The translations under genes and the position numbers were made by a program. Positions 16,303-26,107 of a DNA stretch of 64,000 nt are shown in pieces; within the stretch, counting starts at the first letter, position 1; each line of letters opens with the position of its first letter. The stretch covers positions 1-64,000 of the forward strand of contig NZ_LSGP01000006.1 in the NCBI RefSeq assembly GCF_001611555.1. Reading direction: 5' to 3'. Below the pieces are notes generated by a model. That model did no database searches. It had not been told where the DNA came from and saw only the letters and a program-made list of their open reading frames with translations. This DNA is from Anaerosporomusa subterranea. GTDB lineage: Bacteria; Bacillota; Negativicutes; Sporomusales; Acetonemataceae.

Positions 16303-16731
16303 CTGTAATCACCTTTCCACATGCAATTTGATTGCTTACTCTTTGCAATAGGATATCAGGTGAATTTTATATTTTTATTAGATATAGATTAAAATCAGGT
16401 TAGAATTACGATTAACTCATGAAAAGCAATAATTATTTAGGCATCACGATTGAGGACACCGACATCGGAATACCAACAGAAGATCAAAGCAAATCTTTAA
16501 CCGTTTTTACCGAGTTGATAAATCCCGGTCTTGCACTCCTAGCGCCAAATGGATTGCAGATCATCAAGTCTTCTGTAAAATCGTAATGCCAGAACCTGTA
16601 GCGGTGAAGTAACCATCGAGAACATAACGGGGATATCACCGCCGTAAATGCACAACCTACAACTACGAAAGGCCTGTTTAGCAATCTTATCACTCAAGTA
16701 GCCTAAAATGTCGGGAGGTAAAACACCACAT
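16303..16731. other. intergenic stretch with a possible 55-codon frame
   Basis: A plus-strand frame at 16419-16586 begins ATGAAAAGC and encodes 55 residues ending GLQIIKSSVKS. It has no ribosome site and no recognisable family, so it may be spurious or a remnant. The rest holds the divergent upstream regions of the ferredoxin-type gene and the antiporter. Confidence 0.3.
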
Positions 16732-18744
16732 ATGGAATTGTTCCTTGTTATACTGCTTCTGCTATGCTTGATCGCTCTATCCAATATTTTAAACCGGTTT
16801 ATTCCCTTTGTTCCCGTACCATTGATTCAAATTGGATTAGGCGTCATTGTTGCCTATCTTCCCTCTGGTATACATTTGCCGTTAAATCCCGAGTTATTTT
16901 TCGTATTATTTATTGCTCCCCTTTTATTTAATGATGGAACACGTATGCCAAGAGAAGCGCTATGGAATTTACGGTTGCCGATTCTTTGGCTAGCGTTGGG
17001 ATTAGTATTTGTTACAGTATTTGTTATGGGATATGTTATTCATTGGATGATTCCATCGATTCCCTTGCCAGCAGCTTTTGCATTAGCGGCCATTCTATCA
17101 CCGACAGACGCTGTTGCCGTTGGAGCTTTAGCGGGACGAAGCGCTCTACCCAAGGGAATAATGCATCTTCTTGAGGGAGAAGCCTTGATGAATGACGCTT
17201 CCGGTCTGGTCGCTTTTAAATTTGCCGTTGCGGCAGCCGTTACCGGTTTTTTTTCATTGGCGCAAGCAACAACTAGTTTTTTCCTCATTTCTATTGGCGG
17301 ACTTGTTAGCGGGATATTACTTTCATTTGTTATTATACGCTTGCGTCTATTCATTCGCCGTTTAGGAATGGAAGACGCAACAATGCATATGTTGATCCAG
17401 ATTCTAACTCCTTTTGTCATTTATCTGTTTGCGGAAGAAGTCGGAGTATCAGGTATCTTAGCTGTTGTCGCAGGCGGTATCATTCATGCAATTGAACGTG
17501 ATAACTCAGAATCAAGGATGGCAAAATTGCAAATAGTTTCAGTAAGTACCTGGTCTGTCATTCTATTTATTTTAAACGGAGTTGTGTTTTTGATTCTCGG
17601 GTTACAGATCCCAGATGTGACAAGAGTAATCTTCCATGATATTGCAATTAGCAATACCCAGGTTATTTTCTACAGCATTGTCATTTCTCTAGCCTTGATA
17701 CTACTTCGATTTGTCTGGAATTATTTATTTTGGAATGATAAGTGGATGTTGGAGAAGACAGATCTGCATATCTCACGCATGCGCTCTGTTCTCTTAATTT
17801 CTCTATCCGGTGTCCGGGGCGCTGTTACACTAGCCGGTGCATTTTCCATTCCCTATGTCTTACAGGACGGAAGTCCCTTTCCTGAGCGTGCATTAATTAT
17901 CTTTCTGGCGGCTGGCGTTATTCTTTTTACCCTGGTTTCAGCCAGTATTATGTTGCCGATCCTAGCTAAAATTGGCGTAAACTCTATCGTTTCAAATCAA
18001 GTAGCGGCAGAATATATAGCCCGCAAGAAAATTATGAGGGGCGTGATTCAAGCATTAAAAGAAGAAATGAATTATGAAAACAAGGCAGCAACTTTGTCTG
18101 TCATTTCTCGTTACTATGAATTCAGGCAACTGCCTCTAAAAAATGAAAACAACTATTCGATAGGACAACCCTTCGGACAGGAAATGGCTATTCGCATGAT
18201 CGGACTTCAGGCCGAGCAAATAGAGACAGAACATTTACTGCAAACCGGGCAGATCTCTCAAGATACAGCATACCACCTTCAAGAACACATCAATGCAGTG
18301 GAAGTAGCTTTGTCAAATAAACTACAATTTCAATTATTTCATTTCATTGCTTTAGTAAAACGAGCTATCTCTAGATGGCTTTCGTCTAACCAAGAAACAA
18401 TAAAATCGGAAGAATACCTGCTCGCAAAAATAGAATTATCTAAAGCTGCGATTGCGGCCATTAGAGAACACATGAGCGAGGAAACGCGACAAGCTTCGCT
18501 AGACCTTATTGTCAGTTATCATAAGTCCATTGAACGATTGAGTACAAAGGCGCAGCATCCGCAAAAAAGAGCATTGTTTACTAAACAAAAAAAGGAACTA
18601 CAGCTAAAGGCCGTTCAATTGGAGCGAAATGAAGTTCAAGCTCTTTTTGAAAGCGGCGAGATCAGCCGCGACATTGCAAATAAGTTACGAAAATCAATTA
18701 ATTTTTTCGAAGCAACTATTCTCGATGATGACCTTAGCAGCTAA
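16732..18744 (+). CDS. Na+/H+ antiporter, CPA1 (NhaP/YjcE) type
   Basis: Start at 16732 ([10 protein letters not shown]) behind GGGAGG; the upstream ATG at 16708 precedes the ribosome site. The product is 670 residues: about 12 membrane segments over the first 410 residues with the CPA1 ion site PTDAVAV near residue 125 and the [13 protein letters not shown] motif near 150, then a roughly 250-residue cytoplasmic tail rich in charged helices. These carriers expel Na+ (or K+) in exchange for H+. The length and tail match YjcE-type members. No neighbouring genes share its strand. Confidence 0.92.
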   Translation: MELFLVILLLLCLIALSNILNRFIPFVPVPLIQIGLGVIVAYLPSGIHLPLNPELFFVLFIAPLLFNDGTRMPREALWNLRLPILWLALGLVFVTVFVMGYVIHWMIPSIPLPAAFALAAILSPTDAVAVGALAGRSALPKGIMHLLEGEALMNDASGLVAFKFAVAAAVTGFFSLAQATTSFFLISIGGLVSGILLSFVIIRLRLFIRRLGMEDATMHMLIQILTPFVIYLFAEEVGVSGILAVVAGGIIHAIERDNSESRMAKLQIVSVSTWSVILFILNGVVFLILGLQIPDVTRVIFHDIAISNTQVIFYSIVISLALILLRFVWNYLFWNDKWMLEKTDLHISRMRSVLLISLSGVRGAVTLAGAFSIPYVLQDGSPFPERALIIFLAAGVILFTLVSASIMLPILAKIGVNSIVSNQVAAEYIARKKIMRGVIQALKEEMNYENKAATLSVISRYYEFRQLPLKNENNYSIGQPFGQEMAIRMIGLQAEQIETEHLLQTGQISQDTAYHLQEHINAVEVALSNKLQFQLFHFIALVKRAISRWLSSNQETIKSEEYLLAKIELSKAAIAAIREHMSEETRQASLDLIVSYHKSIERLSTKAQHPQKRALFTKQKKELQLKAVQLERNEVQALFESGEISRDIANKLRKSINFFEATILDDDLSS

Positions 18745-18829
18745 TTCAGGAAGGCACCGTCACCTTTTTATGTTAAAACACATACCATATTAGTGGTATA
18801 TTTAACAAAGTAACGTGAGATGACATGAA

Positions 18830-19012
18830 ATGTCCTACATTGAAGTAGGAAAAGGGGTCAAGATTTTCGTAGAAGACTTGAACCCCGATGGAGAGAAGAC
18901 AGCTCTCTTTATTCATGGTTGGCAGCGTATCACAAGATATTCGGGTATCAAGTTTGATCAGCTTCCCCGACATGGAAGCAGCCCCAAAATTGCCCTAGAA
19001 AAGCACAGATAA
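18830..19012 (+). pseudogene. alpha/beta hydrolase, truncated remnant
   Basis: The first 31 residues (MSYIEVGKGVKIFVEDLNP...LFIHGW) are the classic N-terminus of a haloperoxidase-type alpha/beta hydrolase, including the HGW oxyanion region, and a second piece (FDQLPRHG) also fits the family, but about 10 residues between them are scrambled and the frame stops after 60 codons. The nucleophile, acid and histidine parts are missing. It is almost certainly a dead fragment. Confidence 0.7.
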
Positions 19013-19137
19013 GAAGTGCGGACTCATCCTCCGACCCCGGTTTTCATTCAAGCCCTAAAACTTTTTTCTCCTTCTCGTTGTCATCATCCATACTCGTTCC
19101 CCCAACCTACTTATCTTCGTTTGGGCGTCAGATAAGT

Positions 19138-19191
19138 ACGACTAGGATTTAGATGGAGTTAAAACTTCACCTGAATCCTAGTCGTATTTTT
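19138..19191 (+). terminator. terminator between hydrolase remnant and Ca2+-ATPase
   Basis: ACGACTAGGATT (19138-19149) pairs with AATCCTAGTCGT (19174-19185), followed by ATTTTT on the plus strand. Nearly the same stem (GACTAGGATTCAG/CTGAATCCTAGTC) occurs at 37563-37605. Confidence 0.75.
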
Positions 19192-19200
19192 CTACCTAGC

Positions 19201-21855
19201 TCAATTTTCCCTTTCACTCATAAATAACTTAGCGATTTCCTTTAGTGCTAATGGAATTAGGCTAAACAGTATTACTAGCCCCCAGTCTCCTGCTGAAAGC
19301 ATTTGAACCTTAAATGCACTTGCAAGAAACGGCACTGATATAACTACAAGTTGTAAAATAAACCCGACTACTATCGCACCGATTAGGTACATATTAGAGA
19401 ATAATCCAACTTGTAAAATTGACTTAGTAGGATTTCTCATCGCTAATGAGTAGAATAACTGTGAACCAGCAAGAACTACAAATGCCATCGTTCTAGCATA
19501 GGTTAATACCTCTTCTGGTATAGTCTTTGACCCGAAGCTATAGCCGTATTCACGCAATCCAAAGTAGAAGGCAGCTAGCGTAAGAGCCCCAATTAGAGTT
19601 CCGCCAAGTATAGCTCTAACGCCGGCACCATTTGCAAAGAAGCTTTCTTTGGGATCTCTGGGTTTTTTCTTCATAACATCTTTATCACCAGGATCCACAC
19701 CAAGAGCAATAGCCGGCAATGTATCAGTAATTAAGTTAATCCAAAGTAACTGAGTTGCTAGAAGAGGTACTGGCCAGAAGAATAATACGGATATAAAGAT
19801 GGCAACAACCTCGCCTAGGTTGCATGAAAGAAGGAATATGACTGATTTCTTAATGTTATTGTATATATTTCTTCCTTCTTCTATCGCATGAACTATCGTG
19901 GAAAAGTTATCATCTGTAAGTATCATATCACTAGCACCCTTAGAAACGTCAGTACCTGTGATACCCATCGCAACGCCTATATCTGCCTTCTTTAGTGAAG
20001 GAGCGTCATTAACGCCGTCACCAGTCATAGAAACTATATTCCCATGTGACTGAAACGCTTGAACTATTTTGACCTTATGCTCTGGTGATACTCTGGCGAA
20101 TACTCGATAATCCTTTATTCTTCTTGAGAATTCTTCATCAGATAATTCATCGATTTCAGCGCCAGTAATACTCTGTTGTATAGAAGCTGCAATTCCAAGT
20201 TCCTTGGCAATGGCAACTGCTGTATTTTTGTGATCTCCAGTTATCATTATCGGAGTAATACCAGCGCTCTTAGCTTCAACTATTGAATCCTTAACCTCAA
20301 GTCTAGGAGGATCTATCATACCAACTATCCCAATGACGGTTAAGTCTTTTTCCATTGCTTCCGGGTCGATGATACTAACAGTATCTTTAAATGCCGCACC
20401 AAGAACTCTCAATGCATTATCTGACATTTCTTCAGCAATCTTTAAGTAATTTGCTTTCATCTCTTCAGTTAATGGAATAACTTGACCATTAACTAAGGCG
20501 TTTTTTGATATCGTTAGAATATTATCGATCGCACCTTTGGTATGAACCCTATATGCATTTTCTTCCTTATTGAGAGTAGACATTAGCTTTCTATCTGAAT
20601 CAAATGGCCTTTCGCCAACACGTTTATACTCTGAATGCAGCGTTCTTCTGGCTAGGTTATATTTATCACCAAGTACAACTAAAGCAACCTCCGTGGGGTC
20701 ACCTGTGCTTTGTCCATTTTCATAGGTTGCATCTGAACATAGAACAAAGGATTTCATTAGTTCCTTTTCGTCTTGTTCTGCAGTCTGTCCCATTGCTTCC
20801 GCCTGGACATCCTTGAGGTTATCGAAAGTATAAAATTTTACAACCGTCATCTTGTTCTGAGTAAGTGTTCCTGTTTTATCCGAACAAATTATGCTTACAG
20901 AACCAAGTGTTTCAACGGCCGGAAGCTTTTTAACTATCGCGTTTATCTTGGACATTCTAGTAACGCCTAGTGCAAGAACGATAGCAACTATAGCCGGCAG
21001 TCCTTCCGGAATAGCAGCAACAGCTAAGCTTATTGCTGTTAAGAACATCTCAAATAAATCTCTCTTTTGGAATAGGGCAATGATAAATATTAGCACACAT
21101 ATTCCAATAGCGATGAATCCTAATGTCTTTCCTAGCTCATCCAGCCTCTTTTGTAGTGGAGTCATTTCCTCAATATCTTCATCCAATATCGTAGCAATCT
21201 TGCCAATTTCAGTGTCCATCGCGGTTGCTATAACAGCACCTTCACCTCTGCCATAAGTAGCTAGTGTTGACATAAATGCCATATTTGATTTATCGCCAAT
21301 AGGAGTCTTAGGGTCTTCGTGTAAATCATCTGCATTCTTCTCAGAAGGGACAGATTCTCCCGTAAGCGCTGATTCCTCTATTTGAAGATTGGCACTTTCT
21401 ATCAGCCTAAGATCAGCAGGTACAAATCTGCCGGCGTCAAGGACGATAATATCGCCAAGGACAATCTCTTCTGAATTGATTTCCTTTACTTCTCCATCAC
21501 GTCTTACCAGTGATCTTGGAGTAGTCATTGCCTGAAGTGCTTCTATTGCCTTTTCCGCTTTGTACTCTTGAACGACACCGATAACTGCGTTCAAAACAAC
21601 TACCAAAAGGATAATAACTGCGTCTACATATTCGCCAATGGCAACAGTAATAACTGCTGCGCCTAGCAGAACATAGATTAACATATCCTGAAGTTGCTCA
21701 AAGAATAACGAAATTAAGCTTTTTTTCGGTTTACCCTTTAGCTTATTTGCTCCATACTTCTCAAGTCTAGCTTTCGCTTCTGTCGTAGTCAGTCCCGTAG
21801 CTGGGTTGACATTTAGTTCGTTCAGAGCTTCTTCCTGTGATTTTGAAAACCACAT
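19201..21855 (-). CDS. Ca2+-translocating P-type ATPase (PMCA/SERCA-like)
   Basis: The 884-residue product has all P-type ATPase landmarks: cation-ATPase N domain (1-70), actuator TGES near 165, PEGLP in membrane segment 4 near 283 (the Ca2+-site motif), phosphorylation motif DKTGTLTQ near 327, the nucleotide domain and the TGDGVNDAP hinge near 615, then six C-terminal membrane segments with NLITDTLPA. Length and motifs match bacterial type II Ca2+ pumps such as YloB. It exports Ca2+ at the expense of ATP. RBS GAAAGGAG precedes 21855. AT content is higher than in the neighbouring core genes. Confidence 0.95.
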   Translation of the reverse strand: MWFSKSQEEALNELNVNPATGLTTTEAKARLEKYGANKLKGKPKKSLISLFFEQLQDMLIYVLLGAAVITVAIGEYVDAVIILLVVVLNAVIGVVQEYKAEKAIEALQAMTTPRSLVRRDGEVKEINSEEIVLGDIIVLDAGRFVPADLRLIESANLQIEESALTGESVPSEKNADDLHEDPKTPIGDKSNMAFMSTLATYGRGEGAVIATAMDTEIGKIATILDEDIEEMTPLQKRLDELGKTLGFIAIGICVLIFIIALFQKRDLFEMFLTAISLAVAAIPEGLPAIVAIVLALGVTRMSKINAIVKKLPAVETLGSVSIICSDKTGTLTQNKMTVVKFYTFDNLKDVQAEAMGQTAEQDEKELMKSFVLCSDATYENGQSTGDPTEVALVVLGDKYNLARRTLHSEYKRVGERPFDSDRKLMSTLNKEENAYRVHTKGAIDNILTISKNALVNGQVIPLTEEMKANYLKIAEEMSDNALRVLGAAFKDTVSIIDPEAMEKDLTVIGIVGMIDPPRLEVKDSIVEAKSAGITPIMITGDHKNTAVAIAKELGIAASIQQSITGAEIDELSDEEFSRRIKDYRVFARVSPEHKVKIVQAFQSHGNIVSMTGDGVNDAPSLKKADIGVAMGITGTDVSKGASDMILTDDNFSTIVHAIEEGRNIYNNIKKSVIFLLSCNLGEVVAIFISVLFFWPVPLLATQLLWINLITDTLPAIALGVDPGDKDVMKKKPRDPKESFFANGAGVRAILGGTLIGALTLAAFYFGLREYGYSFGSKTIPEEVLTYARTMAFVVLAGSQLFYSLAMRNPTKSILQVGLFSNMYLIGAIVVGFILQLVVISVPFLASAFKVQMLSAGDWGLVILFSLIPLALKEIAKLFMSEREN

Positions 21856-22294
21856 ACAGTCACACTCCTTTCATTTGGCTATATATTCAAGCGACCAATC
21901 CCGTCCTAAGAGAGGAAGGCCCTTACAGGCTTGCTTGTCGGCGCATAAATACATAGGAAAATTAGCCTGGATGCTGACGCGGTGTTAGAAGTTTAACCAC
22001 TATGACGAAGGTTATGTATACGCGAATAGCGCTGTCCATAATTGCAAGTATGGAATATCACATGTAGCCAATACTCGGATGCGTCATTTTAGCCTTTTCC
22101 AGGGAACTGCCGGATCATGGATACCGTGGAATATAGTGGTTGAATCCGGCCTACTTTATATCATTTTCTTTCATTGATCATCTATTCCTGCCAAAACAGG
22201 CAAATAAATTCAAGTAATAAAGAGCTAACATCGAGTCACCAGGTGCCACACGATTCAATACTATACAGTAATTTATAATTTGGAGATGAATAGT
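21856..22294. other. intergenic region with a coding fragment
   Basis: Holds the ATPase upstream region, a copy of the CCTAAGAG..TTACAGGCT motif at 21905-21932 shared with 15520-15549, and the fragment described at 21989-22177. No promoter stood out clearly. Confidence 0.4.
21989..22177 (+). pseudogene. possible C-terminal gene fragment
   Basis: A 62-codon frame with no start codon, opening right after a stop and reading a protein-like sequence (aromatic and glycine rich: YDEGYVYANSA, GISHVANTRMRHFS, GSWIPWN) to a TGA. Composition resembles a real protein tail, but I do not recognise the family. Confidence 0.3.
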
Positions 22295-22696
22295 GTGAAT
22301 AGCATCAGGGTTCGCTTGCTGATCTGCTTTCTCCTGTTGTGTGGGCTACTAGCCGGATTTGCATCTACTGCGCTGGCCGCTCCCAGCCTTCATTGGCAAA
22401 CAGAACAGGTCTATTACGACAGCCACGGAAGATTGATTATTGAAGGCTACTTCTATAACAACGGCACCCAGACAATTACTTGGATCAATTGGCAAGAATT
22501 AAAAGTTTATTTTCGTCAGCACAATACCCGATGGTGGTTGCAGGCAGCAGCGACATTCAACGATTTAAATGTTACGTTATACCCCGGCGATTCTGTCCGT
22601 TGGACATTCCGCATTACCAACGTAAGTAGGGCTTACTTCAACTATTATGATGTCAAGTGGAATGTCAATTATCAGTATCGAGCTACGCGGCTCTAG
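22295..22696 (+). CDS. secreted SLAP-domain-like protein
   Basis: The favoured start is GTG at 22295, 9 bases after GGAG. The 133-residue product has a signal peptide (about 28 residues ending ALA) and a single beta-rich domain with the pattern D.HGRLIIEGYFYNN....I.W...L.V.F....LYPGDSVRWTFRI. That is how SLAP-like (S-layer-associated) domains of Firmicutes look. It is expected to be exported and act at the cell surface; partner unknown. It stands just left of the first tRNA-Arg remnant. Confidence 0.6.
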   Translation: MNSIRVRLLICFLLLCGLLAGFASTALAAPSLHWQTEQVYYDSHGRLIIEGYFYNNGTQTITWINWQELKVYFRQHNTRWWLQAAATFNDLNVTLYPGDSVRWTFRITNVSRAYFNYYDVKWNVNYQYRATRL

Positions 22697-22757
22697 GAAG
22701 AATACTATTCTATTAGGAACAAACCAGAAAATTCATAGATAATACGGTCAAAGCAAC

Positions 22758-22788
22758 AGGCTCCATAGACTAAATGTCTACGGAGCCT
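22758..22788 (-). terminator. hairpin beside tRNA-Arg remnant R1
   Basis: AGGCTCCATAGAC and GTCTACGGAGCCT pair with one mismatch. It lies 10 bases beyond the CCA-side end of the remnant, the position of a tRNA terminator. A near-identical hairpin accompanies R4 (30830-30858). Confidence 0.55.
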
Positions 22789-22797
22789 AATTCACAT

Positions 22798-22836
22798 ATG
22801 GGGCGCCCGGGAGGCCTCGAACCACCGGCACGCAGA
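22798..22836 (-). repeat. tRNA-Arg(CCT) 3'-end remnant R1 (candidate att site)
   Basis: On the plus strand it reads GGGCGCCCGGGAGGCCTCG.., matching the 3' part of the intact tRNA-Arg (37297-37335) at about 35 of 38 positions: CCA end, acceptor 3' strand and T-arm. It diverges just before the anticodon stem. It cannot form a tRNA. Confidence 0.75.
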
Positions 22837-22889
22837 TTAGATTACTTAGCTTGTTTTTGCCAGGAGAACTCAGCCAATCCGTTAATTCG

Positions 22890-23792
22890 TTAAGAGTAAC
22901 TTCTGCCATTCTCTATGTTCTTATGGCCCATACATAATTGAATAAAATTATGTAAAAGAGGCGAGATATACTTGTTTTTATGATAAACAATGCTAAACTG
23001 CCTCTTAAAATAAAGCCCATCTACATCTACGATAGCTAATTCACGATTTTTTACTTCCTTTTGAACTGCCATCCTTGACATTACTGAAATTGCAAGCCCA
23101 GCAGCCACAGTATTCTTAATTGTCTCAGCATTATTATAAACTCCATATATCTGCCAAGGGATTCCTTTGCTATTCATCACTGACTCAAAAAGTTCACGAG
23201 TACCACTCCCCTCCTCTCTCACAATAAATTCCATATTATCAATTTCTGATAGCTTGACACTACCTTTTTGGGCTAAGGGATGAGAGACACCACTCACGAA
23301 TACAAGCTCATCATCCATAAACGGCTCACACAATATCCCTGGGGAATGAATCTTACCTTCAACCAATCCTATATCCACCTTATCCAACAGCAACATTCCT
23401 TCGATTATTTTTGTATTGTTAACAGATGAAATAATTTTGACATTAGAATTGCATTTAACAAATTCACCGATGATATCACTCAAAATGCAAGTTCCGACAG
23501 TAACACTCGCACCTAGCCTTATGACTCCATTATGTTCGTGCTCACGCATCACATCTTCCACTTCTCTACTTAGATTTACGATGTGCCGTGCATAAGTCAT
23601 CAACTTTTGACCAGCAATAGTAAGAAATAGCTTCCGTCCAAGCCTTTCAAACAATTTTACATTGTAATACTTCTCAAGCTCCGCGATTGTCTGGCTCACT
23701 GATGGTTGTGCTATGTGAAGTTTATCAGCCGCTGCTGTCATATTTCCTTCATCAGATACACACAAAAAAACATTCAAATGTCGCAATGTCAT
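22890..23792 (-). CDS. LysR-type transcriptional regulator
   Basis: The 300-residue product has the N-terminal winged HTH (MTLRHLNVFLCVSDEGNMTAAADKLHIAQPSVSQTI) and a C-terminal effector domain. It is divergent from a YeiH-type transporter with 112 bases between the starts, the arrangement seen for YeiE/YeiH and CysB-like pairs, so it probably controls that gene. It lies between remnants R1 and R2, suggesting that the pair arrived together. Confidence 0.9.
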   Translation of the reverse strand: MTLRHLNVFLCVSDEGNMTAAADKLHIAQPSVSQTIAELEKYYNVKLFERLGRKLFLTIAGQKLMTYARHIVNLSREVEDVMREHEHNGVIRLGASVTVGTCILSDIIGEFVKCNSNVKIISSVNNTKIIEGMLLLDKVDIGLVEGKIHSPGILCEPFMDDELVFVSGVSHPLAQKGSVKLSEIDNMEFIVREEGSGTRELFESVMNSKGIPWQIYGVYNNAETIKNTVAAGLAISVMSRMAVQKEVKNRELAIVDVDGLYFKRQFSIVYHKNKYISPLLHNFIQLCMGHKNIENGRSYS

Positions 23793-23904
23793 AGTAACCC
23801 TCTTTTTTCGCTATAGGTAAATGCCTATCATTTTAATAGTATTATAGTATTTTACATGTCGATTTTCAAATGTTATTATCACAGTAGAAAGAGGAGGAGT
23901 CTGC

Positions 23905-24900
23905 GTGACAATAACCAGTAACTCTAACAGAATAGCACCAGGAGTTTGTCTAGCTGGTGCTATAGCCATTTTGGCCTGGTTTTTGGGAAGATTAGCTCCA
24001 TTAATAGGCGGCCCGGTATTTGGAATAGTATTAGGCATGATTATCGCATTTTGGAAAAGACCCTCCAATTTCGAGAAGGGTATTACATTCACATCAAAAA
24101 CAATACTGAAAGCTTCTATCATACTACTTGGATTTGAAATGAATCTGTTTAATATCTTTGAAGTAGGCGGCCAGTCTCTGTATATCATGGTTTTTACATT
24201 AAGTGCCGCATTTATTACCGCAGGGATTGTCGGGCATTATTTAAAGCTTGCAGGAAATACAAGTATCTTAATCGGCGTAGGCACTGCAATATGCGGCGGC
24301 TCGGCAATAGCCGCAACGGCCCCTGTTATATCTGCCACCGATAAAGATGTTGCCTATTCGATATCAACAATATTTTTATTTAATATAGCCGCAGTATTTG
24401 TTTTCCCCTTCGCAGGTCACCTTCTCGGCATGAGTGATATTGGGTTTGGGATGTGGGCAGGAACTGCAATTAATGACACTTCTTCTGTTGTTGCTGCAGG
24501 ATATTCTTACAGCCACGAAGCAGGTAATTTCGCTACAATAGTAAAATTAACCCGTACACTGATGATTGTACCAATCACATTAGCACTTGCTATTTTTACA
24601 GCAAGAAAAAACGGCAGCAACAATAGTTTTAGCTTCTTAAAAATATTCCCATGGTTTGTTTTAGGCTTTCTTGCGGCTTCTGTTATAAGCACAACAGGAT
24701 TTATTGCACCTTCTATTGGCAAAATGCTTGCCCAGATTGGAAAGTTTTTTATCATCATGGCCATGACTGCCATAGGTCTAAATACACATCTAAACGATCT
24801 AATCAGCAATGGTATTAACCCCATACTTCTCGGACTATCGTGCTGGATAGCGGTAGCTCTTATATCACTTATTGCGCAGTATAATTTGATGCTATGGTAA
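23905..24900 (+). CDS. YeiH family putative sulfate exporter
   Basis: Starts with GTG at 23905 behind GAGGAGG. The 331-residue product has about 9-10 membrane segments and the family motifs ICGGSAIAA near 130 and AGTAINDTSSVVAAG near 190, which define YeiH/PF03601. Members are proposed to export sulfate or related sulfur anions. The divergent LysR gene is the likely regulator. Located in the R1-R2 segment of the tRNA-Arg hotspot. Confidence 0.88.
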   Translation: MTITSNSNRIAPGVCLAGAIAILAWFLGRLAPLIGGPVFGIVLGMIIAFWKRPSNFEKGITFTSKTILKASIILLGFEMNLFNIFEVGGQSLYIMVFTLSAAFITAGIVGHYLKLAGNTSILIGVGTAICGGSAIAATAPVISATDKDVAYSISTIFLFNIAAVFVFPFAGHLLGMSDIGFGMWAGTAINDTSSVVAAGYSYSHEAGNFATIVKLTRTLMIVPITLALAIFTARKNGSNNSFSFLKIFPWFVLGFLAASVISTTGFIAPSIGKMLAQIGKFFIIMAMTAIGLNTHLNDLISNGINPILLGLSCWIAVALISLIAQYNLMLW

Positions 24901-25026
24901 CACGGATAACAGCTGTATTTTAACTTTAATCGTGCGGTACATGATTATTTACCCCTTCCCCTATGGGATTCGCGCTCGTCGGACTACGCAAGCGACAAAA
25001 TAAGTAAAATCGTCCCTAGAATGCAA

Positions 25027-25059
25027 AAGGCTTCAAGAGCTAAATACTCTTGAAGCCTT
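25027..25059 (-). terminator. hairpin beside tRNA-Arg remnant R2
   Basis: AAGGCTTCAAGAG and CTCTTGAAGCCTT pair perfectly around a 7-base loop; on the minus strand TTTT follows. Position relative to the remnant mirrors a tRNA terminator, and its AAGGCTTC start matches the hairpin beside the intact tRNA-Arg. Confidence 0.7.
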
Positions 25060-25068
25060 AATTTCTAT

Positions 25069-25116
25069 ATGGTGGCCCGGGAGGACTCGAACCACTGCAC
25101 GCGGTTTAGGAAACTA
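25069..25116 (-). repeat. tRNA-Arg(CCT) 3'-half remnant R2 (candidate att site)
   Basis: Matches the intact tRNA-Arg from the CCA end through the T-arm, variable loop and the anticodon loop (GTTTAGGAAAC), with two small deletions, then diverges. It is the longest of the four remnants. Confidence 0.8.
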
Positions 25117-25291
25117 CCTAGAACAGTAAACTTGTTCTATATCACCTAATCACCTAGACAGTTTATAATATGCCGCTAGAGAGGTAATAATATCATGATA
25201 GGAGTAGTCATCCTCTCAGTATATTTCTACAAGATTCTATATCATTTAAACCTTAATTAACTCGTAGTTACTTATAAGGGGGAGTTTATCC

Positions 25292-25993
25292 GTGACATTA
25301 TGCCAATTAGATGACGAGAAGAAAAAGCATCTTCGAGATAAGCTAGAGGAAATATCAATAAAGACTAAAATCATCGTTGATGCGCTGGATCATAAAGAAG
25401 GATGTCTATTATGTGAGATCAAAACTATTAAAGATCTCTCCCTAGAGTTAAATGAATTGGCCTCCCTCTATCACTTCCAAACGTCCTTTTTATCCACGGT
25501 AACAGGAATGGAGGAAATAACCAATGCCGTCACAACCCTGTCAGAAAAAGGACATGGAGCTTTGATAGCCATAGAACAGACTGACAGTTTGGAACAATTC
25601 ATCATCGCCTGTAACACTACCGGCACTTTTATCGGTGCAGAAGCATCGGCATTACTTTTGGAGTCTATCTTCTATCCGGGAAATCCTTTGCACGATGGCG
25701 CGGTAATCATTAGAGATGGAAAAATAGTATCTGCAGGCTGTGTACTCCCCCTATCCATTGAGAAATATACTAAGGAGGGAAAAAGACTTGGAACCCGTCA
25801 CCGTGCCGCGCTTGGGCTAAGCAACCGTACCGACGCTATTATCCTCGCTGTTTCCGAGGAAACAAGAAAGGTATCCGTAATTCAACATGGTGTTTTGCAT
25901 CCTATTGGGGTTAATATGTGCGAACACGGTATAAATCAAAATTTCAATCCCGCTGCTATCGACTATCAGCCCCTGAATAAAACTTTACAATAG
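25292..25993 (+). CDS. cdaS: diadenylate cyclase, CdaS-like
   Basis: Starts with GTG at 25292 behind GGGGGAG. The 233-residue product has an N-terminal two-helix region (1-80, as in sporulation-specific CdaS/YojJ) followed by a DisA_N/DAC domain with both catalytic motifs, DGA near residue 148 and RHR near 169. It makes cyclic-di-AMP from two ATP. In Bacillus the helical region inhibits activity and the gene is expressed in sporulation. There is no membrane segment, unlike CdaA, and no DNA-binding domain, unlike DisA. It stands next to remnant R2, so it may belong to an acquired segment. Confidence 0.85.
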   Translation: MTLCQLDDEKKKHLRDKLEEISIKTKIIVDALDHKEGCLLCEIKTIKDLSLELNELASLYHFQTSFLSTVTGMEEITNAVTTLSEKGHGALIAIEQTDSLEQFIIACNTTGTFIGAEASALLLESIFYPGNPLHDGAVIIRDGKIVSAGCVLPLSIEKYTKEGKRLGTRHRAALGLSNRTDAIILAVSEETRKVSVIQHGVLHPIGVNMCEHGINQNFNPAAIDYQPLNKTLQ

Positions 25994-26107
25994 TCTCAGT
26001 AAGTATGGGGCGACCCTGCGTCATAGGCGGGCAACGTGAGGCGCAGTTTACTTCGGGAAATCCATTTACACCGAAAAAATACGCTCCCGACTTATGCTAC
26101 TTCACTC

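Larger units (their letters stand above)
24901..25291. other. intergenic region with tRNA remnant R2
   Basis: Contains the R2 remnant and hairpin (listed separately). The remaining AT-rich 170 bases precede the diadenylate cyclase gene and hold its GGGGGAG ribosome site; no other feature is evident. Confidence 0.4.
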
